A DNA stretch of 64,000 nt from Xylophilus ampelinus (lineage in GTDB: Bacteria; Pseudomonadota; Gammaproteobacteria; Burkholderiales; Burkholderiaceae_C), in contig NZ_CABFMN010000044.1 in NCBI RefSeq assembly GCF_901875635.1, positions 1 through 64,000 on the forward strand. Reading direction: 5' to 3'. Shown here piece by piece: positions 52,493-60,295 of this stretch (position 1 is the first letter of the stretch; the number at the start of each line of letters is the position of its first letter). Below the pieces are notes generated by a model. It was given only the letters and a program-made list of their open reading frames with translations, was not told where the DNA came from and did not search any database. Made by a program: the position numbers and the translations under genes.

Positions 52493-52619
52493 GAGTGCCA
52501 CCCCAGGAGACGACATTCATGACGACCGGCTCGAACGGGCATTCCTGCGACCGCACGGCGCCTGGCGCGGGGCGGTGCATGGGTTGCGCGCCTGGCGCCG
52601 CGGGCGGTGGCTGTCACGC

Positions 52620-53372
52620 ATGACGACCATCAAGAACGTCCACGGCAACACGGTCGATCGCATCGGCGCCGACATCGTGGCTGGCCGCTATCCGCCCGGC
52701 AGTTCGCTGCCGCCCGAACCGTTGCTGTGCGAAGAACTGGGCGTGAGCCGCACCGTGATCCGCGAGGCCGTGAAGTCGCTGATCGCCAAGGGCCTGATCA
52801 CCAGTGGCCCGAAGGTCGGCACCCGCGTGCTGCCCGAGGACCAGTGGAACTGGTTCGATGCCGACGTCATCGTCTGGCAGACGCGCGTGGGCCTCTCGCG
52901 CGAGTTCCTGCGCGACCTGCAGGACCTGCGGCGCGCCGTCGAGCCGGCGGCGGTGCGGCTGGCCGCCGAGCGCGCGACGCCCAACGACATCGCCGACATG
53001 GAGGCCGCCTTCGCGCTGATGAAGCACGCCATCGAATTCGGCGGCGACTACGTCACGCCCGACCTGCGCTTCCACCAGGGCCTGATCGCCGCCAGCCACA
53101 ACCGCATGCTGGTCCAGATGAGCCGCGCGCTGGCCGCGCTGCTGCGCACCAGCTTCGAGATCTCGACCCGCCGCAAGAACGGCCCGGCCAACTCGCTGCC
53201 CCTGCACCGCGCCGTGCTCGACGCCGTGATCGCGCGCCAGCCCGACCGGGCCGAGAAGGCGATCCGCGTGCTGATCGACGGCGCCCGGGAGGACATCGAC
53301 ACCGTGCTCGCCTCGGGCAGGCGCATCCCGCAGATCCATGCGCCGCCGCGGCGCATCAAGGCCGCGGCCTGA
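52620..53372 (+). CDS. FadR/GntR-family (FCD) transcriptional regulator
   Basis: A 250-residue regulator. The N-terminal winged helix reads YPPGSSLPPEPLLCEELGVS then RTVIREAVKSLIAKGLI, near residues 25-60, followed by GPKVGTRVLPEDQWNW. The C-terminal FCD domain with its metal-binding D/H pattern (DLRFHQGLIAASHNRML, LPLHRAVLDAV) probably binds the sugar acid or a breakdown product. It precedes the TRAP genes by 34 bp and is divergent from the dehydratase operon, so it likely controls both arms. Confidence 0.92.
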   Translation: MTTIKNVHGNTVDRIGADIVAGRYPPGSSLPPEPLLCEELGVSRTVIREAVKSLIAKGLITSGPKVGTRVLPEDQWNWFDADVIVWQTRVGLSREFLRDLQDLRRAVEPAAVRLAAERATPNDIADMEAAFALMKHAIEFGGDYVTPDLRFHQGLIAASHNRMLVQMSRALAALLRTSFEISTRRKNGPANSLPLHRAVLDAVIARQPDRAEKAIRVLIDGAREDIDTVLASGRRIPQIHAPPRRIKAAA

Positions 53373-53406
53373 TACCGACAACAACAAGGACAGGAGACGA
53401 CAAAAG

Positions 53407-53958
53407 ATGAAACGCGCGATCGACGCATTCTTCAAGCTGCTGGAATTTCTGGTCGTGGTCTGCATGGTGGCCATGGTCGTCATGGTCTTCGGCAACGTGG
53501 TGCTGCGCTACGGCTTCAATTCCGGCATCACGGTGTCGGACGAGATGTCGCGCTACTGCTTCATTTGGCTCACCTACATCGGCGCCATGGTGGCCATGCG
53601 CGACGGCGCGCACCTGGGGGTGGACACGCTCATCAAGCACCTGCCGCGCGCGGGCAAGAAGGTCTGCTTCTTCATCAACCAGGTGCTCATGCTGTTCTGC
53701 AACGTGCTCTTCTTCATGGGCACCTACGAGATGCACGAACTGCAGACCACCAACATCTCGCCGGTGGTCGGCATCTCGATGATCTGGATCTACGGCATCG
53801 GCTACATCGTCTCGGTGGTCATGGGCCTGATCAACGTCGAGAAGCTGTGGCGCCTGTTCACCGGCCGCATGAGCGACGAGGAGCTGGTGCAGGTGATGGA
53901 GTCCGAGGACGTGGCGCCCGTACCGGGGCACGCCGGCGAAGCGAGGGGCGCGTCGTGA
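53407..53958 (+). CDS. TRAP transporter small permease (DctQ type)
   Basis: A 183-residue membrane protein with four hydrophobic segments. FGNVVLRYGFNSGITVSDEM near residues 31-50 and the following ISRY-like RYCFIWLTYIGAMVAMRDGA then HLGVD are diagnostic of DctQ. An acidic C-terminal tail extends into the cytoplasm. The stop overlaps the start of the large permease (GTGA), and the substrate-binding gene follows that. Confidence 0.93.
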   Translation: MKRAIDAFFKLLEFLVVVCMVAMVVMVFGNVVLRYGFNSGITVSDEMSRYCFIWLTYIGAMVAMRDGAHLGVDTLIKHLPRAGKKVCFFINQVLMLFCNVLFFMGTYEMHELQTTNISPVVGISMIWIYGIGYIVSVVMGLINVEKLWRLFTGRMSDEELVQVMESEDVAPVPGHAGEARGAS

Positions 53959-55256
53959 CGGTCGCGGTCTTCGTCGTCTCGCTGCTGGCCGCCATGGCCA
54001 TCGGCATGCCCATCGCCTATGCGCTGCTGGTCTGCGGCGTCGCGCTCATGGGCTGGCTCGCCTTCACCGGCGTGCTGCCGGCCTTCGACAGCCAGATCAT
54101 CGCGCAGCGCTTCGTCGACGGCGCCGACAACTTCCCGCTGCTGGCCGTGCCCTTCTTCCTCTTGGCCGGCGAGTTCATGACGGCCGGCGGGCTCTCGCGC
54201 CGCATCGTCGACCTGGCGATGGCCTGGGTGGGCCACTTCCGCGGTGGCCTGGGTTACGTCGCGGTGGTGGCCGCCATCATCATGGCGTCGATCTCGGGTT
54301 CGGCCGTGGCCGACACCGCTGCGCTGGCCGCGCTGCTGATCCCGATGATGAACCGCGCAGGCTACGACACCAACCGCTCGGCCGGCCTCATCGCGGCGGG
54401 CGGCATCATCGCACCGGTCATCCCGCCGTCGATCGGCTTCATCGTGTTCGGTGTGGCAGGCAACGTGTCGATCACCAAGCTCTTCCTGGCCGGCATCGTG
54501 CCGGGCATCCTGATGGGTGTGGCGATCGGCATCGCCTGGTGGATCGTGGCGCGGCGCGACAAGGTCAAGTCGGCCCCGCGCGTGCCCTTTGCCGAACGCA
54601 TCCGCATCACCTTCCGCGGCAGCCTGGCGCTCGCGCTGCCGGTGGTGATCATCGGCGGCATGAAGTTCGGCGTCTTCACGCCGACCGAGGCGGCGGTGGT
54701 GGCGGCCGTGTACTCCTTCGTGGTCGGCATGTTCGTCTACCGCGAGCTCAAGTGGCACATGATGTACCGGCTGATCGCCGCCGCCGGCAAGACCACGGCC
54801 GTGGTCATGTTCCTGGTGGCCGCCGCCATGGTGAGCGCATGGCTCATCACCGTGGCCGACATCCCGGGCGAAGTGACGAAGATCCTGCAGCCCTTCATGG
54901 ACAACAAGACGCTGCTGATGTTCGTGATGATGGTGCTGATCGTGATCGTCGGCACGGCGCTGGACTTCACGCCCACGGTGCTGATCCTCACGCCGGTGCT
55001 GATGCCGGTGGTGCTCAAGGCCGGCATCGACCCGGTGTACTTCGGCGTGCTGTTCATCATCAACAACGCCATCGGCCTCATCACGCCGCCGGTGGGCACC
55101 GTGCTCAACGTGGTGTGCGGCGTCGCGCGCATCAGCATGGACGATGCCTTCAAGGGCGTGATGCCCTTCTTCATCGCACAGCTCATCGTGCTGTTCGCGA
55201 TGGTGTTCTTCCCCCAGATCGTGACCGTGCCGCTGTCGTGGTGGCTGGCCCGATGA
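53955..55256 (+). CDS. TRAP transporter large permease (DctM type)
   Basis: A sodium-coupled elevator-type permease of 433 residues starting at GTG, which overlaps the DctQ stop codon. DctM landmarks include FPLLAVPFFLLAGEFMTAGG, SISGSAVADTAALAALLIPM and GGIIAPVIPPSIGFIVFGVA, together with the C-terminal NNAIGLITPPVGTVLNVVCG. It forms a complete tripartite importer with the neighbouring DctQ and DctP proteins. Confidence 0.95.
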   Translation: MTVAVFVVSLLAAMAIGMPIAYALLVCGVALMGWLAFTGVLPAFDSQIIAQRFVDGADNFPLLAVPFFLLAGEFMTAGGLSRRIVDLAMAWVGHFRGGLGYVAVVAAIIMASISGSAVADTAALAALLIPMMNRAGYDTNRSAGLIAAGGIIAPVIPPSIGFIVFGVAGNVSITKLFLAGIVPGILMGVAIGIAWWIVARRDKVKSAPRVPFAERIRITFRGSLALALPVVIIGGMKFGVFTPTEAAVVAAVYSFVVGMFVYRELKWHMMYRLIAAAGKTTAVVMFLVAAAMVSAWLITVADIPGEVTKILQPFMDNKTLLMFVMMVLIVIVGTALDFTPTVLILTPVLMPVVLKAGIDPVYFGVLFIINNAIGLITPPVGTVLNVVCGVARISMDDAFKGVMPFFIAQLIVLFAMVFFPQIVTVPLSWWLAR

Positions 55257-55333
55257 GACCGCCGGCAACGGTTCGCTGACGACCTTTCGCCCCCTGTTCC
55301 CAACCCACCCAAGACGAGAGAAGGAGACATCCC

Positions 55334-56341
55334 ATGTTCAACCGCAGAAGCCTGGTCGCCGCGGCGGCCGCCATCGCCCTTGCAACGCCCTTCGCCGCCT
55401 CGGCCCAGTTCGCCGAACGCACCATCAAGTTCACCAATGGCGTGAACGAGGACCACCCGGTGGGGCAGGGCGTCAAGAAGATGCAGGAGGTGCTGGCCGC
55501 CAAGACGGGCGGCAAGATGAAGATCGCCGCCTTCTGGGGCGGTGCCGCCGGCGGCGACCTGCAGGCCACGCAGGCCCTGCGCGCCGGCACGCAGGAGATG
55601 GTGTGCACCTCCAGTTCGCCGCTGGTGGGCATCGTGAAGGAACTGGGGGTGTTCGACCTGCCCTTCCTGTTCAACAACGAGAAGGAGGCCGATGCGGTGC
55701 TCGACGGGCCGGCCGGCGAGTACTTCAACAAGAAGCTCGAGGCCGCGGGCCTGATCAACCTGGCCTACTGGGAGAACGGCTTTCGCAACCTCACGAACAG
55801 CAAGCGCCCGGTCGCCAAGGTCGAGGACTTCGAGGGCGTGAAGGTCCGCGTGATGCAGAACAACATCTTTCTGGATTCCTTCAAGACGCTGGGTACGAAT
55901 GCCGTGCCGATGGCCTTCGGCGAGGTGTTCACCGCGCTGGAGACCCGCACCATCGACGGCCAGGAGAACCCCTTCGTGACCATCGAGACCTCGAAGTTCA
56001 GCGAGGTGCAGAAGTACCTGAGCGTGACGCGCCATGCCTACACACCCTTCCTGATCCTCTACAGCAAGAAGCTGTGGGACCAGCTCAAGCCCGAGGAGCA
56101 GGCCGTGCTGCGCGAGGCCGCGATCGAGGGCCGCAAGGTGGAGCGCGAGGCCAACCGCGCGCTCAACGCCAAGTCGCTGGAGAACCTGAAGAAGACCATG
56201 GCGGTCAACGAGGTGAGCCCGGCCGAGCAGAAGCGTATGTTCGACAAGGTCAAGCCGGTCTACGACAAGAACATCCCCACCATCGGCGCCGAGGCCGTCA
56301 ACGTGGTGATGGATGCGCTGAAGAAGGCGCGCGGCAGCTGA
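55334..56341 (+). CDS. TRAP transporter substrate-binding protein (DctP type)
   Basis: A periplasmic binding protein of 335 residues. The signal peptide ends near FAASAQF. The DctP core includes TNGVNEDHPVGQGVKKMQEV, NSKRPVAKVEDFEGVKVRVM and the ligand-carboxylate arginine expected in KVRVMQN. MAFGEVFTALETRTIDGQEN is the family signature. DctP proteins bind organic or sugar acids. The neighbouring dehydratases point to an aldonate or uronate ligand. A terminator follows at 56357-56386. Confidence 0.94.
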   Translation: MFNRRSLVAAAAAIALATPFAASAQFAERTIKFTNGVNEDHPVGQGVKKMQEVLAAKTGGKMKIAAFWGGAAGGDLQATQALRAGTQEMVCTSSSPLVGIVKELGVFDLPFLFNNEKEADAVLDGPAGEYFNKKLEAAGLINLAYWENGFRNLTNSKRPVAKVEDFEGVKVRVMQNNIFLDSFKTLGTNAVPMAFGEVFTALETRTIDGQENPFVTIETSKFSEVQKYLSVTRHAYTPFLILYSKKLWDQLKPEEQAVLREAAIEGRKVEREANRALNAKSLENLKKTMAVNEVSPAEQKRMFDKVKPVYDKNIPTIGAEAVNVVMDALKKARGS

Positions 56342-56356
56342 GCATTCGCGCCGCGC

Positions 56357-56386
56357 AGGCCGCGCCCGCAGGGGTGCGGCCTTTTT
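56357..56386 (+). terminator. Rho-independent terminator after the TRAP genes
   Basis: The stem GGCCGC / GCGGCC encloses a C/G-rich loop and is followed by TTTTTT. The enolase-superfamily gene starts 36 bp later. It may need its own promoter or partial read-through. Confidence 0.8.
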
Positions 56387-56421
56387 TCATTCCTCACTTG
56401 TTCCCTGGCTGAAGCCGCGCC

Positions 56422-57618
56422 ATGAAGATCACGCAAGTCGAAACCGTCCGCCTCGGCGAATTTCCCAACATCCTCTGGGTGCGCCTGCACACCGACGAGG
56501 GCCTGGTCGGCCTGGGCGAGACCTTCATGGGTGCCGCCGCCGTCGAGGCCTATCTGCACGAATGGGCCGCACCCAAGCTGCTGGGCGCCGACCCGCTGGC
56601 CATCGAGGCGCGCAACCGCGACCTGACGGGCTACCTGGGCTGGCGCGGCTCCGGCGTCGAGACGCGAGGCAACTCCGCGGTCGACATCGCGCTGTGGGAC
56701 CTCTTCGGCAAGGCCGCGAACATGCCGGTGCACACGGCCCTGGGCGGCAAGAGCCGCGACGCCATCCGCATCTACAACACCTGCGCCGGCTACCAGTACG
56801 TGCGCAGCACCGCCAACCAGAACACATCGAACTGGGGCCTGGGGAACAACGCAGGGCCCTACGAGGACCTGCAGGGCTTCCTGCACCACGCCGACGAACT
56901 GGCCGAATCGCTGCTGTCCGAAGGCATCACGGCCATGAAGATCTGGCCCTTCGACCCGGCGGCCGAGAAGAGCCACGGCCAGTACATCAGCAACGCCGAC
57001 CTCGACACGGCGCTGGAGCCCTTCCGCAAGATCCGCTCGGCGGTAGGGCGGCAGATGGACATCATGGTCGAGTTCCACAGCCTGTGGCGCCTCCCGATGG
57101 CGCAGAAGATCGCCCGTGCCTTGCAGGAGTTCGACACCTTCTGGCACGAGGACGCCATCCGCATGGACAGCCTCGACCTGCTGCGGCAATACGCGGTGGA
57201 CTGCAAGGCGCTGGTGTGCGCCAGCGAGACGCTCAGCTACAAGTGGGGCTTCAAGGACTACCTGCAGACCGGCGTGGCCGGCGTGGCCATGCTCGACCTG
57301 AGCTGGTGCGGCGGCCTGACCGAGGCCCGCAAGATCGCCGCCATGGCCGACGCGTGGCAACTGCCGGTGGCGCCGCACGACTGCACCGGGCCGGTGGTGT
57401 GGGCTGCCTCCACGCACCTCAGCCTGCACGCGCCCAACGCGCTCATCCAGGAGAGCGTGCGCGCCTTCTTCACCGGCTGGTACAAGGAGCTGGTCACCGA
57501 GCTGCCGATCGTCGAGAAGGGGATGATCCGGCTCAACGACAAGCCGGGCCTGGGGCTGGAACTGCTGCCCGACCTGCACAAGCGCGCGGACGCGACGGTG
57601 CGCGTGTCGAAAACCTGA
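56422..57618 (+). CDS. Enolase-superfamily sugar-acid dehydratase (mandelate racemase/muconate lactonizing enzyme family)
   Basis: A magnesium-dependent dehydratase of 398 residues. The N-terminal capping domain starts MKITQVETVRLGEFPNILWV. The barrel has an AMKIWPFDPAAE segment after strand 2. The three metal ligands are expected in IMVEFHSLWR, FWHEDAIRM and VCASETLSY. The general-base/acid His-Asp region is APHDCTGPVVW. The ManD/GalD-like groups contain comparable enzymes acting on D-mannonate, D-galactonate and L-fuconate; the residues seen here do not decide between them. Its position after the TRAP genes implies it acts on the imported acid. Confidence 0.87.
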   Translation: MKITQVETVRLGEFPNILWVRLHTDEGLVGLGETFMGAAAVEAYLHEWAAPKLLGADPLAIEARNRDLTGYLGWRGSGVETRGNSAVDIALWDLFGKAANMPVHTALGGKSRDAIRIYNTCAGYQYVRSTANQNTSNWGLGNNAGPYEDLQGFLHHADELAESLLSEGITAMKIWPFDPAAEKSHGQYISNADLDTALEPFRKIRSAVGRQMDIMVEFHSLWRLPMAQKIARALQEFDTFWHEDAIRMDSLDLLRQYAVDCKALVCASETLSYKWGFKDYLQTGVAGVAMLDLSWCGGLTEARKIAAMADAWQLPVAPHDCTGPVVWAASTHLSLHAPNALIQESVRAFFTGWYKELVTELPIVEKGMIRLNDKPGLGLELLPDLHKRADATVRVSKT

Positions 57619-57619
57619 T

Positions 57620-57679
57620 GCTATCGATTCGATAGCTGCTCGCGCATACGGGGCGGGCGCTGCAGGCCGATTTGGCTTA
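57620..57679. repeat. Dispersed two-hairpin repeat, copy 7
   Basis: The core GCTATCGATTCGATAGC (57620-57636) is the most symmetric of the set. The far end GGCCGATTTGGCTT matches copy 4 in reverse. It begins one base after the stop of the enolase-superfamily gene, exactly as copy 1 follows pit. A short direct repeat GCGCCCTCTGCG follows at 57722-57733 and 57742-57753. Confidence 0.8.
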
Positions 57680-57770
57680 AAAAGTGCCGGCCTCGGCGCT
57701 CACCGCAAGATGGCTTGTTCTGCGCCCTCTGCGAATCCTCCGCGCCCTCTGCGTTCGGCTGTCCGTCGGC

Positions 57771-58784
57771 TCATGCGACCCGCAGCCGCAGCAGCGCACG
57801 CACGAAGCCGTGGTCCGAGCGCGTTCGATCGCGGCCCTCGTGCAGGTGGTCGTTGAAGTAGTCCACCCGCCGCACGTCGCCCAGGCTCCTTGGCGAGCCG
57901 GCCATGAACTCCTCGCTCACGAACACCTGGTCCAGGATTTCCGGGAAGCCCTGGTGCACATGGGAGTACGCCACGTCCTTCTTCAGCGCCGACTCACCCT
58001 GCATCTCGTAGGCATTGAACAGGGCCACGTCCCGCGCCGACTTGTCGTAGACCGCGTCCGAGGTCGCCGCCACCAGCTGCGTGGTCACGCTGTGCGGGTG
58101 GTCGTTGAAGTCGCCCATTACCACCAGCGGCACTTGGCTGCCACGCAGCAGGTCGATCACGATGCAGCGCAGGGCCGCGGCCTCGGCGCCGCGCATCAGC
58201 AGCGAGCGCAGCGAGGCGCGCGCCGCCACCTTGCGGTCGTCGCGGTCCTCCAGCGACTGGCCGGCCGCGTCGAGCAGGAATTTCGGGCGTTTGGACTTGA
58301 GGTGCACCGTCAGCACATTCACCGGCTGGCCGTGCTTCATGCGCAGGCGTGCGAGCAGGGGCGGGCGCTCGAAGCGCGTGTGGAGACCCAGGCCCGGCAC
58401 GTCGACCGCGATGCCGTCCGGAAAGTCGACGAAGGACTCGATGCCGTCCACCCGCAGCCGCGTCGCGATGCCCACCCGCGGCGTGCCCTGTGCGCCCTGG
58501 GCGGGCGGCGTGCTCTCGGCGCCAGGCACCGCAAGGGTGTCGTAGCGCAGGCCGCTGGCGAGCAGCGCGTCCTTCAGGGCGGTGTCGTCCCACACCTCCT
58601 GCACCGCCAGCACGTCGGCGTTCAGCGCGCGGAAGCGCTCGCCCAGCCAGCTCACCTTGCGCTGGTAGTCGCGCGGGTCGTAGACGTCCTGGTTGGCATA
58701 GAAGACGCGCTGTGGCCGGGCCAGGTTGAGCAGGTTGCAGGTGGCCACGAACAGGGTCGCGAAGTTCGGCGGGATGTCATGCAT
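57771..58784 (-). CDS. Endonuclease/exonuclease/phosphatase-family protein
   Basis: A DNase I-like metallohydrolase of 337 residues. Motifs in order are FVATCNLLNL (Asn), VLAVQEVWDD (catalytic Glu) near residue 60, VVMGDFNDHPHS (Asp-Asn) near residue 222, and the C-terminal RTRSDHGFVRALL (Asp-His). No signal peptide is seen, so it is probably cytoplasmic. Substrates in this superfamily range from DNA to phosphoinositides and phosphodiesters; this one is not determined. It is convergent with the enolase-superfamily gene across a dispersed repeat. Confidence 0.88.
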   Translation of the reverse strand: MHDIPPNFATLFVATCNLLNLARPQRVFYANQDVYDPRDYQRKVSWLGERFRALNADVLAVQEVWDDTALKDALLASGLRYDTLAVPGAESTPPAQGAQGTPRVGIATRLRVDGIESFVDFPDGIAVDVPGLGLHTRFERPPLLARLRMKHGQPVNVLTVHLKSKRPKFLLDAAGQSLEDRDDRKVAARASLRSLLMRGAEAAALRCIVIDLLRGSQVPLVVMGDFNDHPHSVTTQLVAATSDAVYDKSARDVALFNAYEMQGESALKKDVAYSHVHQGFPEILDQVFVSEEFMAGSPRSLGDVRRVDYFNDHLHEGRDRTRSDHGFVRALLRLRVA

Positions 58785-58823
58785 GGCTGCAATCTAACCC
58801 GCCGCCATGGCGCCACGTGCCGC

Positions 58824-60047
58824 TCAGGCGTGCCGGGCGACTGCCGGCAGGCCGCCTGCCCCCATGTCCACCCCGCGCCGCTCGCGGCTGAAGAGGATCA
58901 GGCCGGCGATGACGACCGCCACCGTTCCGGCGACCACGGCCATCGCGAAGGCGTAGTCGTTGCCGTGGCGCGTGGCGAGCGAGGCCTGCATCGTCGCGTT
59001 GACCGAGGCCAGCAGGTTGCCGAGCTGGTAGACCAGGCCGGGGAAGGTGGCGCGGATGCTGTCGGGCGAGATCTCGTTCAGGTGCACAGGAATCACGCCC
59101 CAGGCGCCCTGCACGGCGATCTGCATCAGGAAGGCGCCGAAGGCCAGCCCGGCCGCGGTGTGCGAGTACGCCCACAGCGGCAGCACCGGCAGTGCCAGCA
59201 GCGCGGCGCCGAAGATGGTCCAGCGGCGTCCGATGCGTTCCGACAGCGTGCCGCAGGCCAGGCCGCCGACGATGGCGCCGATGTTGAGCACGATGGTCAC
59301 CAGGGCCACGGTGTGCGTGTCGAAACCGTGCTGCACGCGCAGGAAGGTCGGGTACAGGTCCTGCGTGCCGTGCGAGAAGAAGTTGAAGGCGGTCATCAGC
59401 ACGACGGCATAGAGCGCGAGCTTCCAGTCGTGCCGCAGCGCGGCCAGCAGGCCCGGGCGCGGCTGCGTGCGCTGGCGCTTCCAGGCTGGCGACTCGGGCA
59501 CGTGCGAGCGCACGTAGATGACGAGCAGCGCGGGCAGGATGCCGACGAAGAACATGCCGCGCCAGCCGATGCGGTCGTAGAAGAGGCCGAACACCAGAGA
59601 GGCGAGCAGGTAGCCCGTCGGATAGCCGGCCTGCAGCAGGCCCGAGACGAAGCCGCGCGAACGCGCCGGCACGGTCTCCATCGTGAGCGCCGAGCCCACG
59701 CCCCATTCGCCGCCCATGGCGATGCCGAAGAGCGCGCGCAGCACGATCAGCGTCGCGAGGTTGGGCGAGAAGCCCGACAGCAGCTCCAGCACCGCGTAGC
59801 ACAGGATGTTCGCCATCATCGTCGGCCGCCGGCCGAAGCGGTCGGCCAGGCGGCCGAAGATCAGCGCACCCACCGGCCGCATGGCCAGCGTCAGCGTGAT
59901 GGCCAGCGCCACCGAGGGAATGGGGGTGTGGAATTCCGCCGCGATGTCCTTCAGGATGAAGACCATCAGGAAGAAGTCGAAGGCGTCCAAAGTCCAGCCG
60001 AGGTAGCTGGCCGCGGTGACGTGGATCTGCTCACGGGTCCAAGACAT
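58824..60047 (-). CDS. MFS transporter, SHS/lactate-sialate type
   Basis: A 407-residue twelve-segment symporter. AASYLGWTLDAFDFFLMVFI near the N-terminus, LTLAMRPVGALIFGRLADRF then GRRPTM, and GIAMGGEWGVGSALTMETVP are hallmarks of the sialate:H+/carboxylate permease groups. ATG 60047 is chosen because AGGAG lies seven bases upstream; the longer frame upstream has no such signal. The substrate is probably a monocarboxylate. It lies between the EEP gene and rhlE with no obvious operon partner. Confidence 0.88.
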   Translation of the reverse strand: MSWTREQIHVTAASYLGWTLDAFDFFLMVFILKDIAAEFHTPIPSVALAITLTLAMRPVGALIFGRLADRFGRRPTMMANILCYAVLELLSGFSPNLATLIVLRALFGIAMGGEWGVGSALTMETVPARSRGFVSGLLQAGYPTGYLLASLVFGLFYDRIGWRGMFFVGILPALLVIYVRSHVPESPAWKRQRTQPRPGLLAALRHDWKLALYAVVLMTAFNFFSHGTQDLYPTFLRVQHGFDTHTVALVTIVLNIGAIVGGLACGTLSERIGRRWTIFGAALLALPVLPLWAYSHTAAGLAFGAFLMQIAVQGAWGVIPVHLNEISPDSIRATFPGLVYQLGNLLASVNATMQASLATRHGNDYAFAMAVVAGTVAVVIAGLILFSRERRGVDMGAGGLPAVARHA

Positions 60048-60236
60048 GCGATATCTCCTGGTTGTTTGCGCAAGGGCGTCGCGCCTGGCAAGCAGAGGAA
60101 GAAACCACCTGTCGGTGTGCAGCGTCGGCTTCACTGTAGGAGCCGGGCACGCGGCGCGCGCGTCGGACGCCGCCTTGTGTGGGCGGGCTTAAGCCTGGCC
60201 TAAGTCGAAGCCGCGCCGAGCCTTCGCGCGGCGCAG

Positions 60237-60268
60237 AAAAAAAAGGCCATGCCCCGAAGGACATGGCC
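60237..60268 (-). terminator. Rho-independent terminator of rhlE
   Basis: Read on the minus strand, GGCCATG-loop-CATGGCC is followed by eight T residues. It is positioned 28 bp after the helicase stop codon. Confidence 0.9.
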
Positions 60269-60295
60269 CGTGCCTGGATGCGGTGCGCGCCGTGC

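Noticed and set aside
49713..53372. A 1219-codon open frame on the plus strand running opposite dgoK and the dehydratase
   Set aside because: It is antisense to three well-recognised genes. Only its 3' end (from 52620) is a real protein, the FadR-type regulator. The rest is a high-GC shadow frame rich in Ala/Arg/His with no domain.
57690..57770. Possible small regulatory RNA after repeat copy 7
   Set aside because: Only a short direct repeat GCGCCCTCTGCG is seen. There is no promoter or terminator.
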